DNA of 64,000 nt from Lacticaseibacillus saniviri JCM 17471 = DSM 24301 (GCF_001311785.1 NZ_BBBX01000003.1:52006-116005); one strand, 5' to 3'; positions 1 through 8,960 are shown, counted from the stretch's first letter. Translations and numbers: made by a program. Notes: generated by a model from the letters alone, not told the origin.

Positions 1-725
1 TTAACTGGCAAATCAAGTACAAGCGTTGATTTGGCCGGTAAGACGGCGGCTGATCCAGCACCATACCCTGGGCCCACTTCAAGAATGTGCCCCGCTAAAT
101 CATCGATGTTTGTCGCCGCTATTGCTTGTTTAAATGTGCTCCAATCCGAGAAATAAAAGCCATTATAGGGCCCGTAACGCACCATGTTAGTTGCATCGGT
201 AGGTACGTTGTTCTGGTCATAAATCGTTGCTTTAACCCCAGAATCAGCCGAAATCAAATCAGTGTTTGAAGTATCAATGGTAAAAGTCCCTGAAAATGCA
301 GTATCGGAAAGAGCTTTAATCGCTGCATTCATTTGAAAGCCTGAACTTGAGTTATTTTTCACGGTCAACCTAATAACCATGTGATTGCCTTGAGCTGTTG
401 CCTCATCCAAATTAACAAACGCGTTGGCTGGTTTCTTGGCGTCTTTGGAAGCAAATCCGGTACCCGAAAACTGACCTTCTGAATTAACAATCCCAAATTG
501 AATATTTTGTCCAGAGGTCGTATCTTCTAGCATACTCGTCGGACCACTTGGATCAATCGCAATTAAGGAATTAGTGGTGTCGGCTGCCTTCACAACCTGT
601 GCAAGTGGCTGGCCGGTGATTGTTGTATTAATCGCACCGGCCAAGCCAAACCCAGTCAAAAGAATCCCTGCGGTCAGCCAAAATTTGCCAGCTTTGTACA
701 TTTTGAACCGAATTTTATTATTCAT
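1..725 (-). CDS. Surface protein with KxYKxGKxW signal peptide, 5' part only
   Basis: The frame is open from ATG at 725 to the window edge (about 241 codons without a stop), so the 3' end lies outside the window. GGAGGG stands 6 nt before the ATG. Near the N-terminus is KMYKAGKFWLTAG, which fits the KxYKxGKxW motif of long signal peptides found on large secreted or wall-anchored proteins of lactobacilli; a hydrophobic stretch and a likely cleavage region ending VKAADTT follow. The visible mature part is Ser/Thr/Asn-rich, beta-strand-like, with no cysteine and no catalytic motif I recognise. Role in adhesion is inferred from the signal type only. The signal is seen; the function is not. Confidence 0.7.
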   Translation of the reverse strand, partial: MNNKIRFKMYKAGKFWLTAGILLTGFGLAGAINTTITGQPLAQVVKAADTTNSLIAIDPSGPTSMLEDTTSGQNIQFGIVNSEGQFSGTGFASKDAKKPANAFVNLDEATAQGNHMVIRLTVKNNSSSGFQMNAAIKALSDTAFSGTFTIDTSNTDLISADSGVKATIYDQNNVPTDATNMVRYGPYNGFYFSDWSTFKQAIAATNIDDLAGHILEVGPGYGAGSAAVLPAKSTLVLDLPV

Positions 726-868
726 ACTCAGCCCTCCTCAAATTAACCTCGCGATTATTATAACGCGAGATAAAATATAAATGAATTAATGTGTTCCGCC
801 TGGTTTAGCATCATCTAACCCGATTAGTATCATCAGAATGACCTGAATTCGACAGCGCTGTTGATAAC

Positions 869-904
869 AAAAAAGCACACCCACCAAAGTGAGTGTGCTT
901 TTAA
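869..904 (-). terminator. gpmA-type terminator remnant
   Basis: Inverted repeat AAAGCACACCCAC / GTGAGTGTGCTTT with flanking A and T runs. The core CACCCACC(A/G)AAGTGAGTGT is the one that follows the intact gpmA at 20976, and it recurs at 3904 and 8797. The next 40 bases (AGTATAAACGGGATTC region) resemble the flank at 3937. This marks the leftmost remnant of the gpmA-associated array, although no gpmA coding bases are recognisable here. Confidence 0.55.
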
Positions 905-1129
905 AACAAGTATAAACGGGATTCAAAGCACCTAAAGTCAAGCGGCTGGATGCTTCTCGATGATGGCCTGACTATATGCCATCCCTACGACTAACAGGAT
1001 AGCCACCGCCCCAAAAGGCCATGTGAAACCCGCTGAATAACAAAGCTTCGGGCGACCAACATGTTGCATTGTAGCATTGGCGACGTTTTGCTGGCTGATA
1101 ATGAAAATTGCAATGTCAATCAAGTTCCT

Positions 1130-1290
1130 CTGTCTCATCACCTACATCTATGTGTGACAGTGATTGAGCGACTCAGCACAAGTATTATCTTTTGTTCTTT
1201 ATGCGCGTATCTGCCATTCCTCCTTTAGGCAAAATAAAAAAGGCCTGACATCGCTTAGCAGGCCTTTCTGCGAGTATTATCTCTTCAAAA
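1130..1290 (-). repeat. Remnant of the element leader (MALEERRL gene 5' end)
   Basis: Sequence similar to 17695-17870: the coding stretch CACCTACATCT..GGTGACAGTGA, the RBS complement CATTCCTCCTTTAGGCAAAATAAAAA, and the hairpin AGGCCTGACA...CAGGCCTTT. It is a degenerate copy of the marker found at 4140-4340 and in part at 7018-7150. The 67-codon frame across 938-1141 is probably chance reading of this remnant. Confidence 0.5.
1236..1267 (-). terminator. Intrinsic terminator
   Basis: Read on the minus strand: AAGGCCTG, loop, CAGGCCTT, T-run. It follows the small membrane gene at 1308-1499 and is the same hairpin that precedes the MALEERRL-type gene at 4302 and 17820. Confidence 0.7.
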
Positions 1291-1307
1291 AGTTGTGCGT
1301 TAACCTC

Positions 1308-1499
1308 TTATGAATCGGAATTCTTCGATGCCTTCACGATAATTGGATATAGAATTACATTCACACTGATAGCACCCAGATAATGCACCAGCTCTTCAAG
1401 CGAAATGCCGCTCACTATCCCTTGCAGCATAAAAATAGAGAGTACGACTGTTGATAAGATGGCAACGAACTTATAAACCTTGAGCCCAGTAATTGTCAT
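1308..1499 (-). CDS. Small two-helix membrane protein
   Basis: 63 aa, start supported by AGGAGG seven bases before ATG. Two hydrophobic segments (about residues 10-30 and 40-56) are separated by a short acidic loop; the tail is basic then Ser/Asp-rich. It ends about 40 bp before a good terminator, so it looks like a single-gene unit. It is one of four small hydrophobic genes between 1.3 and 3.8 kb. I do not recognise the family. Immunity or toxin roles are possible for proteins of this size but nothing in the sequence decides. Confidence 0.5.
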   Translation of the reverse strand: MTITGLKVYKFVAILSTVVLSIFMLQGIVSGISLEELVHYLGAISVNVILYPIIVKASKNSDS

Positions 1500-1676
1500 A
1501 ACCAGTCCTCCTCATAAATCTTGAGTGAAATGACTACCAAAAGAGAAATCGCTTTCAATATAGACAGATTAGCCCAACTGATTCAAACAGTCAACTCGCT
1601 TTCTCGTCTTTTCAATCGTTTTACCCTATAGCCTCCAAAATGTATTTTCAGTATTGAGCCGTGCCAAGCTATCGTC

Positions 1677-1852
1677 TTACTGTCTCAAGTCCTGCCGAAC
1701 TGACTTAACCGCACCATAAATAAGCAACCCAAAACTAATTAGACCTAGAACGATGCTCGGCCACATAAAACACTAGCGATATACTTCGAAGCGACACCTA
1801 ACAAAAGAGCCACCAAGAATACAATCTAGGCAGCCACCCGAAACTTTTTCAT
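1677..1852 (-). pseudogene. Decayed small membrane protein gene
   Basis: The minus strand reads MKKFRVAA, an amber stop, then IVFLVALLLGVASKYIASVL, then continues in another frame as WPSIVLGLISFGLLIYGAV to a stop at 1677. Restoring one base and the stop gives about 59 aa with two membrane spans. AAGGATT precedes the ATG. Unlike the frameshifts elsewhere in the window there are two lesions, one of them a nonsense change, so this is probably a true pseudogene. Confidence 0.5.
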
Positions 1853-2051
1853 TCTACAAATCCTTTTCAAAAGCTCTCAAACTAATTTAGCAGGACAGCA
1901 TCAATTATCAGAACTTAAAACAACTTAATTGCCCTGCACAGTGTAAGCGGTACAATAACTTATATGTTTGTTAGCCATTGCTGATTGCAGCGTACAAAAC
2001 ACCAGCTTAGGCATTTCAGCTCCAGTAATGATAACTTGGGAGGCGGAAGGT

Positions 2052-2774
2052 ATGCAAAGAAAATTATGGCTATTCTTGGCTGCCAGTATCGTTCTAGAAT
2101 TTTTATTCTCGAAAATACTGGAAAATTTTACAATGTCAGACTACACCTATATATCCGTGTACAAGGCCATACAGCTTGTGAGTGTCTTGTGTCTAAATCT
2201 ATTTCTCACGCATGTGCCCTTGCATTGGCGATTCAGAATCAGGCAGATCAACCCCTTATTTCTCATTATCTACGCACTCCTCATAATTACCGCAACCATT
2301 CAAGATGCTTCAATATTCTTAAGTGTATTCACGGCAGCACTCTTAACAGCATTCGCAGAAGAAATTCTCTTCAGAGGAATCACTTTTAATTTCTTTCTAT
2401 CGATTTGGACAAAGAATGGCGTCACTTACAAGGCAACCTGGAAGGCAATCCTTGCTAGCAGTATCCTTTTCTCCTGCGATCATTTGGAAAACCTCACCTA
2501 TCAGTCTCTTTCAATAACAATTACTCAGATGCTCTGGGCGTTTGGATTCGGATGTTTTTCTGCTGCATTATATTTTAGATTCAATAGTCTCATTCCTTCG
2601 GTCGCGGTTCACTTTGTTGTTGACTATTCAGCTTTTCCTAAGGCTGGAGCCTCGATGTTACCATCATTTAGCAATTTTATAGTAGTGGTATTTCAAATGG
2701 CTATCTTACTCTTATTTGCTTATCTAATCGTGAGAAAATCACCAGCACTTAAAGAAATTAACGGGAAAGTGTAA
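2052..2774 (+). CDS. CPBP-family intramembrane protease
   Basis: 240 aa from ATG 2052, chosen because GGAGGCGGAAGG lies just upstream. Multi-span membrane protein with the Abi/CPBP motif EEILFRG (EExxxR) in the middle and a later conserved His in VAVHFVVDY. The family comprises glutamate-type intramembrane proteases related to Rce1; in lactic acid bacteria many members sit beside bacteriocin genes and give self-immunity. No bacteriocin precursor is visible nearby, so substrate and role are unknown. It is part of the leftmost cargo block of the accessory region. Confidence 0.8.
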   Translation: MQRKLWLFLAASIVLEFLFSKILENFTMSDYTYISVYKAIQLVSVLCLNLFLTHVPLHWRFRIRQINPLFLIIYALLIITATIQDASIFLSVFTAALLTAFAEEILFRGITFNFFLSIWTKNGVTYKATWKAILASSILFSCDHLENLTYQSLSITITQMLWAFGFGCFSAALYFRFNSLIPSVAVHFVVDYSAFPKAGASMLPSFSNFIVVVFQMAILLLFAYLIVRKSPALKEINGKV

Positions 2775-3067
2775 TCTGATTTTGACTCCCTCGTCACGTG
2801 AAACTTGGTGGGAGCATCTATAGGACTTGTGTTGCCAACATTCACGAGGCATAACATAAAAATTGCAATGTTCAATCACTAAATTGGTCTACATTACATT
2901 CCCTTCTATAAGCGCTATTTCAACGAACATATTCTAAGCAAAGTGGCGATTAGCATTGCTTCATTTAACGACTTTAATGTTTGGGAAATTTGGTGATTGT
3001 CAACTTCCAATATCAGGTGGTATACTTCGTTTGTATCTACACGCATGCACACTGAGGGGGAGATTAT

Positions 3068-3334
3068 ATGGCGCTTTTCAATGCTGGGTTTCTCATTTTT
3101 GCAAGTGTTGGCGTTGTTCTTGCACTGATCTATCTATTATGGGACAGTCGGAATAACAAAACCGAGTTCAGAAGACATTGGTTCTACCTTATTGTTGGCA
3201 CGGGCCTGATGGGCAACGCCAATACAATGCTACATTCGGTCTGGTATAGCTTGGTCTTCTTCATCGTCTTTGGCGCTGAACTGATTGCGTTCGGTATCTA
3301 CTCCTATCGCAATCGGCACATCACCGCAGCCTAA
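3068..3334 (+). CDS. Small membrane protein, unknown
   Basis: 88 aa, preceded by GAGGGGGAGA seven bases before ATG. Three hydrophobic segments: about residues 5-23, 38-55 and 60-78. It lies 15 bp upstream of the next small membrane gene and probably shares a transcript ending at the terminator at 3535-3567. No recognisable family or catalytic residues. Confidence 0.6.
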   Translation: MALFNAGFLIFASVGVVLALIYLLWDSRNNKTEFRRHWFYLIVGTGLMGNANTMLHSVWYSLVFFIVFGAELIAFGIYSYRNRHITAA

Positions 3335-3349
3335 ACGGGGAATACGCTT

Positions 3350-3532
3350 ATGAAAAACGATGAAGCGTTAAGAAGGACCCAACTTGGCCTGTTGTCAGTC
3401 ACTGGCATCTTACTGGTCGTCGCACCCGCGCTCGGTAGCAGCCCAATCAAGCGAATGAGCTTTTTAATCCTACTCACTTTGGGGCTGCTTCTAGCAGCGA
3501 AAGCTCTCAGGTATCAGCTCAAGCAGAAATAA
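3350..3532 (+). CDS. Small two-span membrane protein, unknown
   Basis: 60 aa, with GGGGAA before the ATG, starting 15 bp after the stop of the preceding small membrane gene and ending just before a perfect terminator. Hydrophobic segments cover about residues 13-30 and 36-52; both ends are charged. Probably co-transcribed with 3068-3334. Family not recognised. Confidence 0.55.
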   Translation: MKNDEALRRTQLGLLSVTGILLVVAPALGSSPIKRMSFLILLTLGLLLAAKALRYQLKQK

Positions 3533-3534
3533 AA

Positions 3535-3567
3535 TAAGACCAACCTCAATTGAGGTTGGTCTTTTTA
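3535..3567 (+). terminator. Bidirectional terminator
   Basis: Perfect inverted repeat AAGACCAACCTCA / TGAGGTTGGTCTT with A and T runs on either side. It lies between the plus-strand pair ending at 3532 and the minus-strand small gene ending at 3606, and could serve both. Confidence 0.85.
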
Positions 3568-3605
3568 AATACCTGAGATCTCCCAGAAGCAGGATTCCCA
3601 TTCGC

Positions 3606-3767
3606 CTACTCTTTCAAGTGCTTATAGCCCACTATGGCCGCATAGATGCCGACCACTCCTATTATGAGAGAAATTGATCCTCGCACATAGCTCCCAGTAG
3701 TAAACGTATAGATTGCGAGCCCGATGAGCACAACTGACATTAGCAGACTCAGATAGACTTTCCACAT
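3606..3767 (-). CDS. Small two-span membrane protein, unknown
   Basis: 53 aa frame from ATG 3767 (begins MWKVYLSLLMSVVLIG), preceded by GGGGGAGA at good spacing; the longer overlapping frame at 3622-3804 lacks these features. Two hydrophobic segments: about residues 4-22 and 32-47. It ends about 40 bp from the bidirectional terminator. No known family; its size matches the neighbouring small membrane genes. Confidence 0.55.
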   Translation of the reverse strand: MWKVYLSLLMSVVLIGLAIYTFTTGSYVRGSISLIIGVVGIYAAIVGYKHLKE

Positions 3768-3898
3768 TGATTTCTCCCCCAAAAATAATGTATACCAAAG
3801 GCAACCATCAGTTCATTTCTATGAGGTAAGTATGCTTAGATGATTGCAAAAAGTCAACAATTGATTGGATAGTGAGAATGCTAATTTTTGTATGCCAG

Positions 3899-4110
3899 TC
3901 CATAAAAAAGACACCCACCAAAGTGAGTGTCCCAACCAGGAAAGTATAACTACGATTCGAAGCGCACTCAGTTCGGAGTTTCTCATTACTCTAACGTCCA
4001 ACTTGTCGTCGAAATCGTACACGACTGGTTTGCTAGACGCCATTTCTAAGCTGATGATGTTTTCATCTGAAATGTTTTCGATGTACTTGGTCAAGGTACG
4101 TAATGAATTA
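3899..4110 (-). pseudogene. gpmA 3'-end remnant with its terminator
   Basis: The minus frame reads [32 protein letters not shown], matching the last 40 or so residues of gpmA at 21023, followed by a decayed tail and the gpmA-type terminator (about 3904-3934). Homology to gpmA stops abruptly inside TTACCAT near 4110, where the sequence continues as a copy of 17630-17690. That breakpoint falls in short shared sequence (ACCAT), so this junction looks like recombination between two element copies. Confidence 0.8.
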
Positions 4111-4276
4111 CCATAACCCGTTGCGGCAACCGATCGTATAGCCTTGATGGTAATAACTGCATATCAACCTCACTCCTTTCGAGTTCGTCTGTCTCGACAC
4201 CTACATCTGCGGGTGACAACGAGTGACCAATCAGGCTACTCAGTAAGTGCATCAGCCTTCGTTCTTCAAACGCCAT
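4108..4276 (-). pseudogene. Truncated copy of the MALEERRL-type gene
   Basis: The product begins MAFEERRLMHLLSSLIG and is nearly identical to the gene at 17485-17793 for its first 50 or so residues, then is cut by the gpmA remnant at about 4110. The AGGAGG site and the upstream hairpin are preserved. One internal codon is missing relative to 17485-17793 (PSRLYD versus PSKKLYD). Marks an older, partly deleted element. Confidence 0.75.
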
Positions 4277-4301
4277 ACGTTATTCCTCCTTTAGGCAAAA
4301 T

Positions 4302-4332
4302 AAAAAGGCCTGACATTATCTGTCAGACCTTC
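4302..4332 (-). terminator. Hairpin terminator upstream of the truncated MAFEERRL gene
   Basis: Minus strand: GGTCTGACA, loop, TGTCAGGCC, TTTTT. Same hairpin as at 17820; it stands only about 25 bp before the ribosome binding site of the gene it precedes. Confidence 0.75.
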
Positions 4333-4365
4333 ATAGGAATAATATATATTTGCAAAAGTGATTGT

Positions 4366-4480
4366 GACATAAGTGCTCGTATTGACCAAAGTTATACAAA
4401 GTAAATTGACTCTAGGGTCTGCGATTGAAAGTTCTATGCCACGATATGACATTTTACAGCAAAAAGAACCCCACCGAAGT
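4366..4480. repeat. Degenerate copy of the gpmA downstream flank
   Basis: Contains CTCTAGGGTCTGC, a TATGCCACGATATGAC-like stretch and CAAAAAGAACCCCACCGAAGTA, in the same order as at 8745-8815 and 20926-21000. No gpmA coding sequence follows here; the copy breaks off near 4480. Confidence 0.55.
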
Positions 4481-4637
4481 ACGAACCGCAAGTCGAAAAT
4501 AATTAACCTGATGCAACCAAATTTATCTATTATAGTTGTCTAAGTCCAAAGACTGCTTTATATAGTACAATTCATTGAACAACACGCTCACGCCAGCCAC
4601 ATATGCGCGTTGTTAACTATACTAAAAATGTTTTCTC

Positions 4638-6008
4638 TTAATAGACCTTAAAATTTTCCAGAAGACTTTTAGCCTCATCGGTATCCTTAGAAAATTTTTC
4701 TGCAAACGCAGGATATATAATTGAAATAACTTTTGATTGTACAGTTCTCGCATCATATGCCTGGCTATTTGAATTAAGGGCGGCGAACAGGGCCTTAAAC
4801 ATTTCATAATCGAAATATTGTAAATAAGGTATAAGGTTATTCACAAAGTGTTCACTTGTGTCGTATGAGTCTGAACGACTAACAAGTGCAGCAAACAGCT
4901 TAACTATATTTAATGTTTCACCCTCCAACTCAAAAGTCTCCCACACTTGCTTCATATCAGAATCACTAATCTGATAAAAATCTCTAGTCACATTAATTGG
5001 AAACCATTTTTCAGACTCAGATTTCCCTGATCCCTGTGTCGGCTTATTGATGAGATTTAATGCCGTATGTAATCTAGAAATGGAGTCCTCTGAGTCAACA
5101 TAGCCATTCAGTAACCATCTACATATATTGCTTGAAACATGATTGATGATCTGTTCTTGAAACACACGAGGTATCATCGTCCAGAATCCCGGATGCTCTT
5201 GGCAAAACTCTTCTATCAAGCGCAACCCAATATCATTGCCTTCATCTTTAAGATCCAATCTACTGACTAAATCTCTCGACTGAGATATTTGCACGTAGGC
5301 ATCTGGACATTCTTTCATCAGCTCATCCAGCGCTCTGTAATTAATCTCTCTATTTTCTTTCGATTCTTTGTCCCTATTTACAAAGATAAATTTAAAAAGA
5401 TTTTTCCCGAGAAACTCTAACTGTGTCTTATTTAACCGGTGAAAATAATTATCTCTAAGAAAAGATTTTAGCGTTGCGGGCTTCATTAAAAATTCCTTTT
5501 TGTACCCACTTAAATCATCAGTCAGTTTGTCAATTACATTTCCCGTAATTCGTGGCGGGAGCTGAAAAAGTTCCGTCATCATAGTTCCTATTAGTCCTGC
5601 GACTTCATATTTATTTGGTGTATAGAGCACAGCTCTGGATTCGAGCATACTTGGATGTGAACTGATGTTCCGTAAATTTTTTAGAGTCTCGATACCGGCA
5701 ATCAAAAGCTTCGAACTCATTAACTCTGTCATTGTTTTTATCTCATCCAACAGTGATTTTTCCCAACCGGGATCGTATGGGGACGATTTTTGAGTCTTGC
5801 TTGCTTTTTCGAGTATCTCTTTCGCAGAGCCATCCTGATAAACTTCTGCCAGTTCCTGAAGTTTTGATACCAGGTCTAGGATTACTGCGGAATAGAGTGA
5901 GTTGATTGTTGAACGATAATTTCCATTTTGATAAGTAGATATTGTTTCTCTCAAGGCATTAGCAGTTTCAGTCTTATATACTTTTGACAAATTTGAATAA
6001 TCTTGCAA
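4638..6008 (-). CDS. HEPN-motif protein, candidate defence factor
   Basis: 456 aa starting at TTG 6008, with GGAGG nine bases upstream. The first 130 residues are alpha-helical and contain LRNISSHPS, i.e. R113-N114-xxx-H118, the RNxxxH signature of HEPN ribonuclease domains. The rest is helical, charged, without cysteine clusters or Walker motifs. HEPN proteins often act in abortive infection or toxin-antitoxin systems, but no separate antitoxin gene (such as MNT) is adjacent. AT-rich composition and flanks of gpmA remnants (3.9-4.5 kb and 6.05-6.19 kb) mark it as cargo of an inserted element. HEPN assignment rests on one motif and its helical setting; defence is inference. Confidence 0.65.
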   Translation of the reverse strand: MQDYSNLSKVYKTETANALRETISTYQNGNYRSTINSLYSAVILDLVSKLQELAEVYQDGSAKEILEKASKTQKSSPYDPGWEKSLLDEIKTMTELMSSKLLIAGIETLKNLRNISSHPSMLESRAVLYTPNKYEVAGLIGTMMTELFQLPPRITGNVIDKLTDDLSGYKKEFLMKPATLKSFLRDNYFHRLNKTQLEFLGKNLFKFIFVNRDKESKENREINYRALDELMKECPDAYVQISQSRDLVSRLDLKDEGNDIGLRLIEEFCQEHPGFWTMIPRVFQEQIINHVSSNICRWLLNGYVDSEDSISRLHTALNLINKPTQGSGKSESEKWFPINVTRDFYQISDSDMKQVWETFELEGETLNIVKLFAALVSRSDSYDTSEHFVNNLIPYLQYFDYEMFKALFAALNSNSQAYDARTVQSKVISIIYPAFAEKFSKDTDEAKSLLENFKVY

Positions 6009-6048
6009 TGTCTAAAACCTCCAAATAATTAACTTTGTGGTTGCTACC

Positions 6049-6192
6049 ATTTCTGAGTTGGTGATGTCTTCATCTTGGCTCTTTTCGATGCGCTTGGTCA
6101 AGGCAAGTAATCCATCTCATGAGCGGCGATGATAGTGTCTTGCCAACTAACAAACCAGGCGCGATATGGCCTCTCACGCTGAACGAAAGGAT
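6049..6192 (-). pseudogene. Decayed gpmA 3' fragment
   Basis: TGATGTCTTCATC, TTTCGATG.GCTTGGTCAAGGCA, ATGAGC.GCGATGATA and GATATGG align in order with gpmA (21110-21236), with many changes. Homology ends at GAAAGGA (6186-6192), the same base at which the fresher copy at 8961-9176 leaves gpmA. The coincident endpoint argues for a site-specific event rather than random deletion. Confidence 0.65.
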
Positions 6193-6265
6193 CTGTTACC
6201 GTACTGACAATTTCCACTAGTTAAACTGAGAATTTTTTTAGAAGACTTTACCTTTTCACATACAT

Positions 6266-6846
6266 TCATTCCATATCAGTCCGATACTGTGTCCTTGTTT
6301 CTGTCTTTCCTGTTTCGCTTGAAAATCGAACACTTATGTTACGATCTTTAATCATCTCGTACAGCGTAGGTAACAAGTGCTTCACTTTAGCTTTGTTTGC
6401 GTCTGAAGCATGTTTTCCATCACCATTGAGATCATGTCTAATCATCCCGTTATAGTAAATGGCATGGGGATTTGGAAAACCGTATGCTCTTGAAACTTGC
6501 GTTCTATTATCGATTCGAAGAATATATACGTGTATCCCCCCATCAATAGCTCGATATAGATCAAATAATTTAAAAGTTGTGGAGTCAGGCATCGTTTCAA
6601 TTTCGAAAAACTCTCTTATTTCATAATATTGCTCTGGCAAAAAGGTGTTCACTTTAAACTCGTCATCAATATTTAATGAAAGCTCTTCTTGTGAATTGAA
6701 CTCATTAAAAATTAATCTTCGTTTAGCTTCACTACCAAGTTGAAATCCATACAATAACGAATATCTATTTTATTGTAATAAAATTCGAATGAATCATTAC
6801 CATTTTTGACCTCTTTAGCCAGTGTATTGAACCTAAACATTGTCAT
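6266..6846 (-). CDS. Unknown protein, apparent one-base frameshift
   Basis: A good start (ATG 6846 behind GAGG) opens MTMFRFNTLAKEVKNG and runs about 31 residues before the frame changes near 6753; adding one A to the AA at 6753-6754 joins it to the 162-residue frame that ends at 6266, giving about 193 aa. The product is mixed alpha/beta with Tyr-rich blocks and a polar, basic C-terminus; no family recognised. It lies just inside the GAAAGGA junction, the same relative position as the DUF1643 gene in the intact element, suggesting left-end cargo. Confidence 0.5.
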
Positions 6847-7017
6847 AGATTAACCTCATTTCTATTATAAGTCGACAGTATCACCAAAAAACAAATATTG
6901 CTAGTCATACTGTTGATCCGTCAAGAGCCATTTAAGTTCTTACAAGCTGAAATGCATGACAATCACCGCTGTTATTATCTGCCATCCATTCTCTTTTCAG
7001 ATTGCGTCAGTCACAAC

Positions 7018-7150
7018 ATCCATGTCTATAGGTGGGCATCAAGCACCGTATTAACTTACGCAGTAAATGTATCAGCCTTCATCCTTCAAAAGCCATACGT
7101 TATTTACCCTTCAGAAAAAATTGACATCATTAGCAGCCCTTTGTAGAAAT
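7018..7150 (-). repeat. Remnant of the MALEERRL leader
   Basis: GTAAATGTATCAGCCTTCAT.CTTCAAA, GCCATACGTTATT and AGAAATAATATATA align with 17761-17870 in order. The hairpin is decayed (TTGACATCATTAGCAGCCC). Third copy of the element leader. Confidence 0.5.
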
Positions 7151-7510
7151 AATATATACTGAGGAACTTAATAGTGTCGCTAGTTGTACAAGATTGAATT
7201 ATTCTAAAATCCGGAAACATTCTCTCAACTCTCAGAACTGACATCTTTGGCTAATTACAGAACATAATGTAACCTGTCCAAAGATGCCGAAAGCAAAGCA
7301 GCTTTCAATTGTTTGAATAGCATTCGAAAATCAACGACACGGGCATCTATATTTTTCACGCCATCTGTCCAGATGTAGAGTTTCTGCACCGCATTGTCTT
7401 CACATTGCACAAAGACCTACCACTATGCTAAATTCTGTTTTTAATTATGCTAAGATTAGATGAAAAGTAAAATCATCTGCTTTTCATCACATATAATGGA
7501 GATGAATCAA
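7151..7510. other. Non-coding stretch, nothing recognised
   Basis: AT-rich, no frame with a ribosome binding site. It may contain the promoter of the Abi-type gene that follows (for example TATGCTAAGATTAGAT at about 7446), but no convincing -35 is seen. Confidence 0.4.
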
Positions 7511-8334
7511 GTGGCATTTAATCCTGTCGATCTACGAAACCTATCTTTATTTTTCAACAATGGCGGCTATGTGATGGACTTTTCGACCACAGAATTCGAC
7601 GATTTCACGGAATCAGTAGTGGGAATTCCAATTACTACTAAATATCAAACGTCCAAAGCTAAGTCACTTAATTCTTTTTTCAGTGAGGCCAACGATCAAG
7701 AAGCTCGCAAATTATTGTCCGCCCTATTAGAATACTTTGACAACACTTATCGGAAAAACAGTCGTCCCCAGGACATTGATAACGTTAAAAGAATGGATAA
7801 TTACTATGAAACCATTGTTCACATTAGTAATTCTTGGAACTACACGCCATCACAAGATCTACTCAGTAAAAGCAGTTTACGCAGTAAGAGTCTTGATCAC
7901 CAATTGTCCGAGATAGGTTGAAAGATCTTGAGAATAAGATGAATGACGATTCAGCCTTTAGTATCGGTACGTCGAAAGATTTACTAGAATCCGTTATGAA
8001 ATCTATTTTAGATGATGCCCATATCTCTTATACCAGTGAAAAAGGGCGAACTGATGATGTTCCTGCTCTTTGGAATAAAGTTCAAACTGAACTAAGCCTT
8101 AAACCTAAGGATATGCCCGATACTCCAATAGGAAAGAGCTCCAAAGAAATATTAAGCTCAATTTCAAAAATTGTAATAGATATGGACGATCTGCGTAACC
8201 AGTATGGAACAGGACATGGTCGAAATTCCAGTTTTAAGCCACTCCCCATTAGGTATGGTAAGCTCACAGCTGCTATGACAATTACGCTGATTGAATTTCT
8301 ACTAGATACGATCGAAAGTCGCCAATCTGAGTAA
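7511..8334 (+). CDS. Abortive infection (Abi_C, HEPN) family protein, apparent frameshift
   Basis: Two overlapping frames, 7511-7921 and about 7912-8334, join into one protein of roughly 274 aa if one base is restored near 7911-7914 (GAGATAGGTTG). The N-terminal part (DLRNLSLFFNN, VMDFSTTEFDDF) resembles the N-terminal domain of AbiJ-like proteins. The C-terminal part has ESVMKSILDDA and LRNQYGTGHGR, an Rx6H HEPN signature typical of Abi_C. Start GTG 7511 is preferred because GGAGA lies 8 nt upstream. Family members act in phage-induced abortive infection, presumably by RNA cleavage. Cargo of an inserted element, as for the HEPN gene at 4638. Family fairly sure; activity unknown. Confidence 0.7.
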
Positions 8335-8351
8335 CCAGTATCTTTAATTAC

Positions 8352-8396
8352 AGCTAAAAAGCCGTGGTCTCAACAGGCCATGCTTTCTAGCTTTTT
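8352..8396 (+). terminator. Probable terminator of the Abi-type gene
   Basis: AGCTAAAAAGC...GCTTTCTAGCT with an inner TGG/CCA pairing, then TTTTTC. Imperfect stem, but placed 18 bp after the stop codon. Confidence 0.5.
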
Positions 8397-8715
8397 CATT
8401 TGAAAAAATGTCTAAGACATGGCTTCTCTTGCTCTTCTCAAACTTTGCCTTACCGCGTTACACACTTTATTAGTACAGAAGGAACTTACCTTACCTTGCG
8501 CTATTAAAATTGAAGCTAATGTAGACGCGAGCATCTGTCCTCAGGAGATTTTACTTATATGAATTAATAGGATTCCCCGCTCACAGCAATTCAACAAAAC
8601 GGTTGAGCATCAACAATTTGACAAGATATTAATTTCTCGTTTAAACACATTTTGCTCATTTTACAATTTTCACCTTTTAATAAACTTACCGAATCTGAAC
8701 TACTTGGATGGCGAA
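8397..8715. other. Non-coding stretch before the gpmA flank copy
   Basis: AT-rich, no gene or strong structure seen. It separates the Abi-type gene from the duplicated gpmA flank. Confidence 0.4.
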
Positions 8716-8830
8716 TCCACACGCAGTGACGCAAATCGAATGTCTCTAGGGTCTGCAAATGCCAATTTTATGACACCCTATGCTAATTTATGGCAAAAAA
8801 GAACACCCACCGAAGTGAGTGTTCACAACT
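8716..8830 (-). repeat. Copy of the gpmA downstream flank and terminator
   Basis: AGTGACGCA, TCTCTAGGGTCTGC, TGCCAATTTTATGACACCCTA, TTTATGGCAAAAAAGAACACCC and the hairpin CACCCACCGAAGTGAGTG match 20895-21010 closely. The copy therefore includes about 80-100 bp beyond the gpmA terminator, not only coding sequence. Confidence 0.8.
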
Positions 8831-8960
8831 AGGAAAGTATTAACGTGTTCACCCTCACAACAAACTCCGTCCAGCTTACTTCTCCGCGGATGCACGCATC
8901 CGTCATCGAAGTTATGCTGGTACTCGTTTGTTACCCGTGAGGCTTCACACTTCTCAATTA

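Noticed and set aside
938..1141. 67-residue frame as a gene
   Set aside because: No ribosome binding site; it overlaps the decayed element leader and its composition looks like chance.
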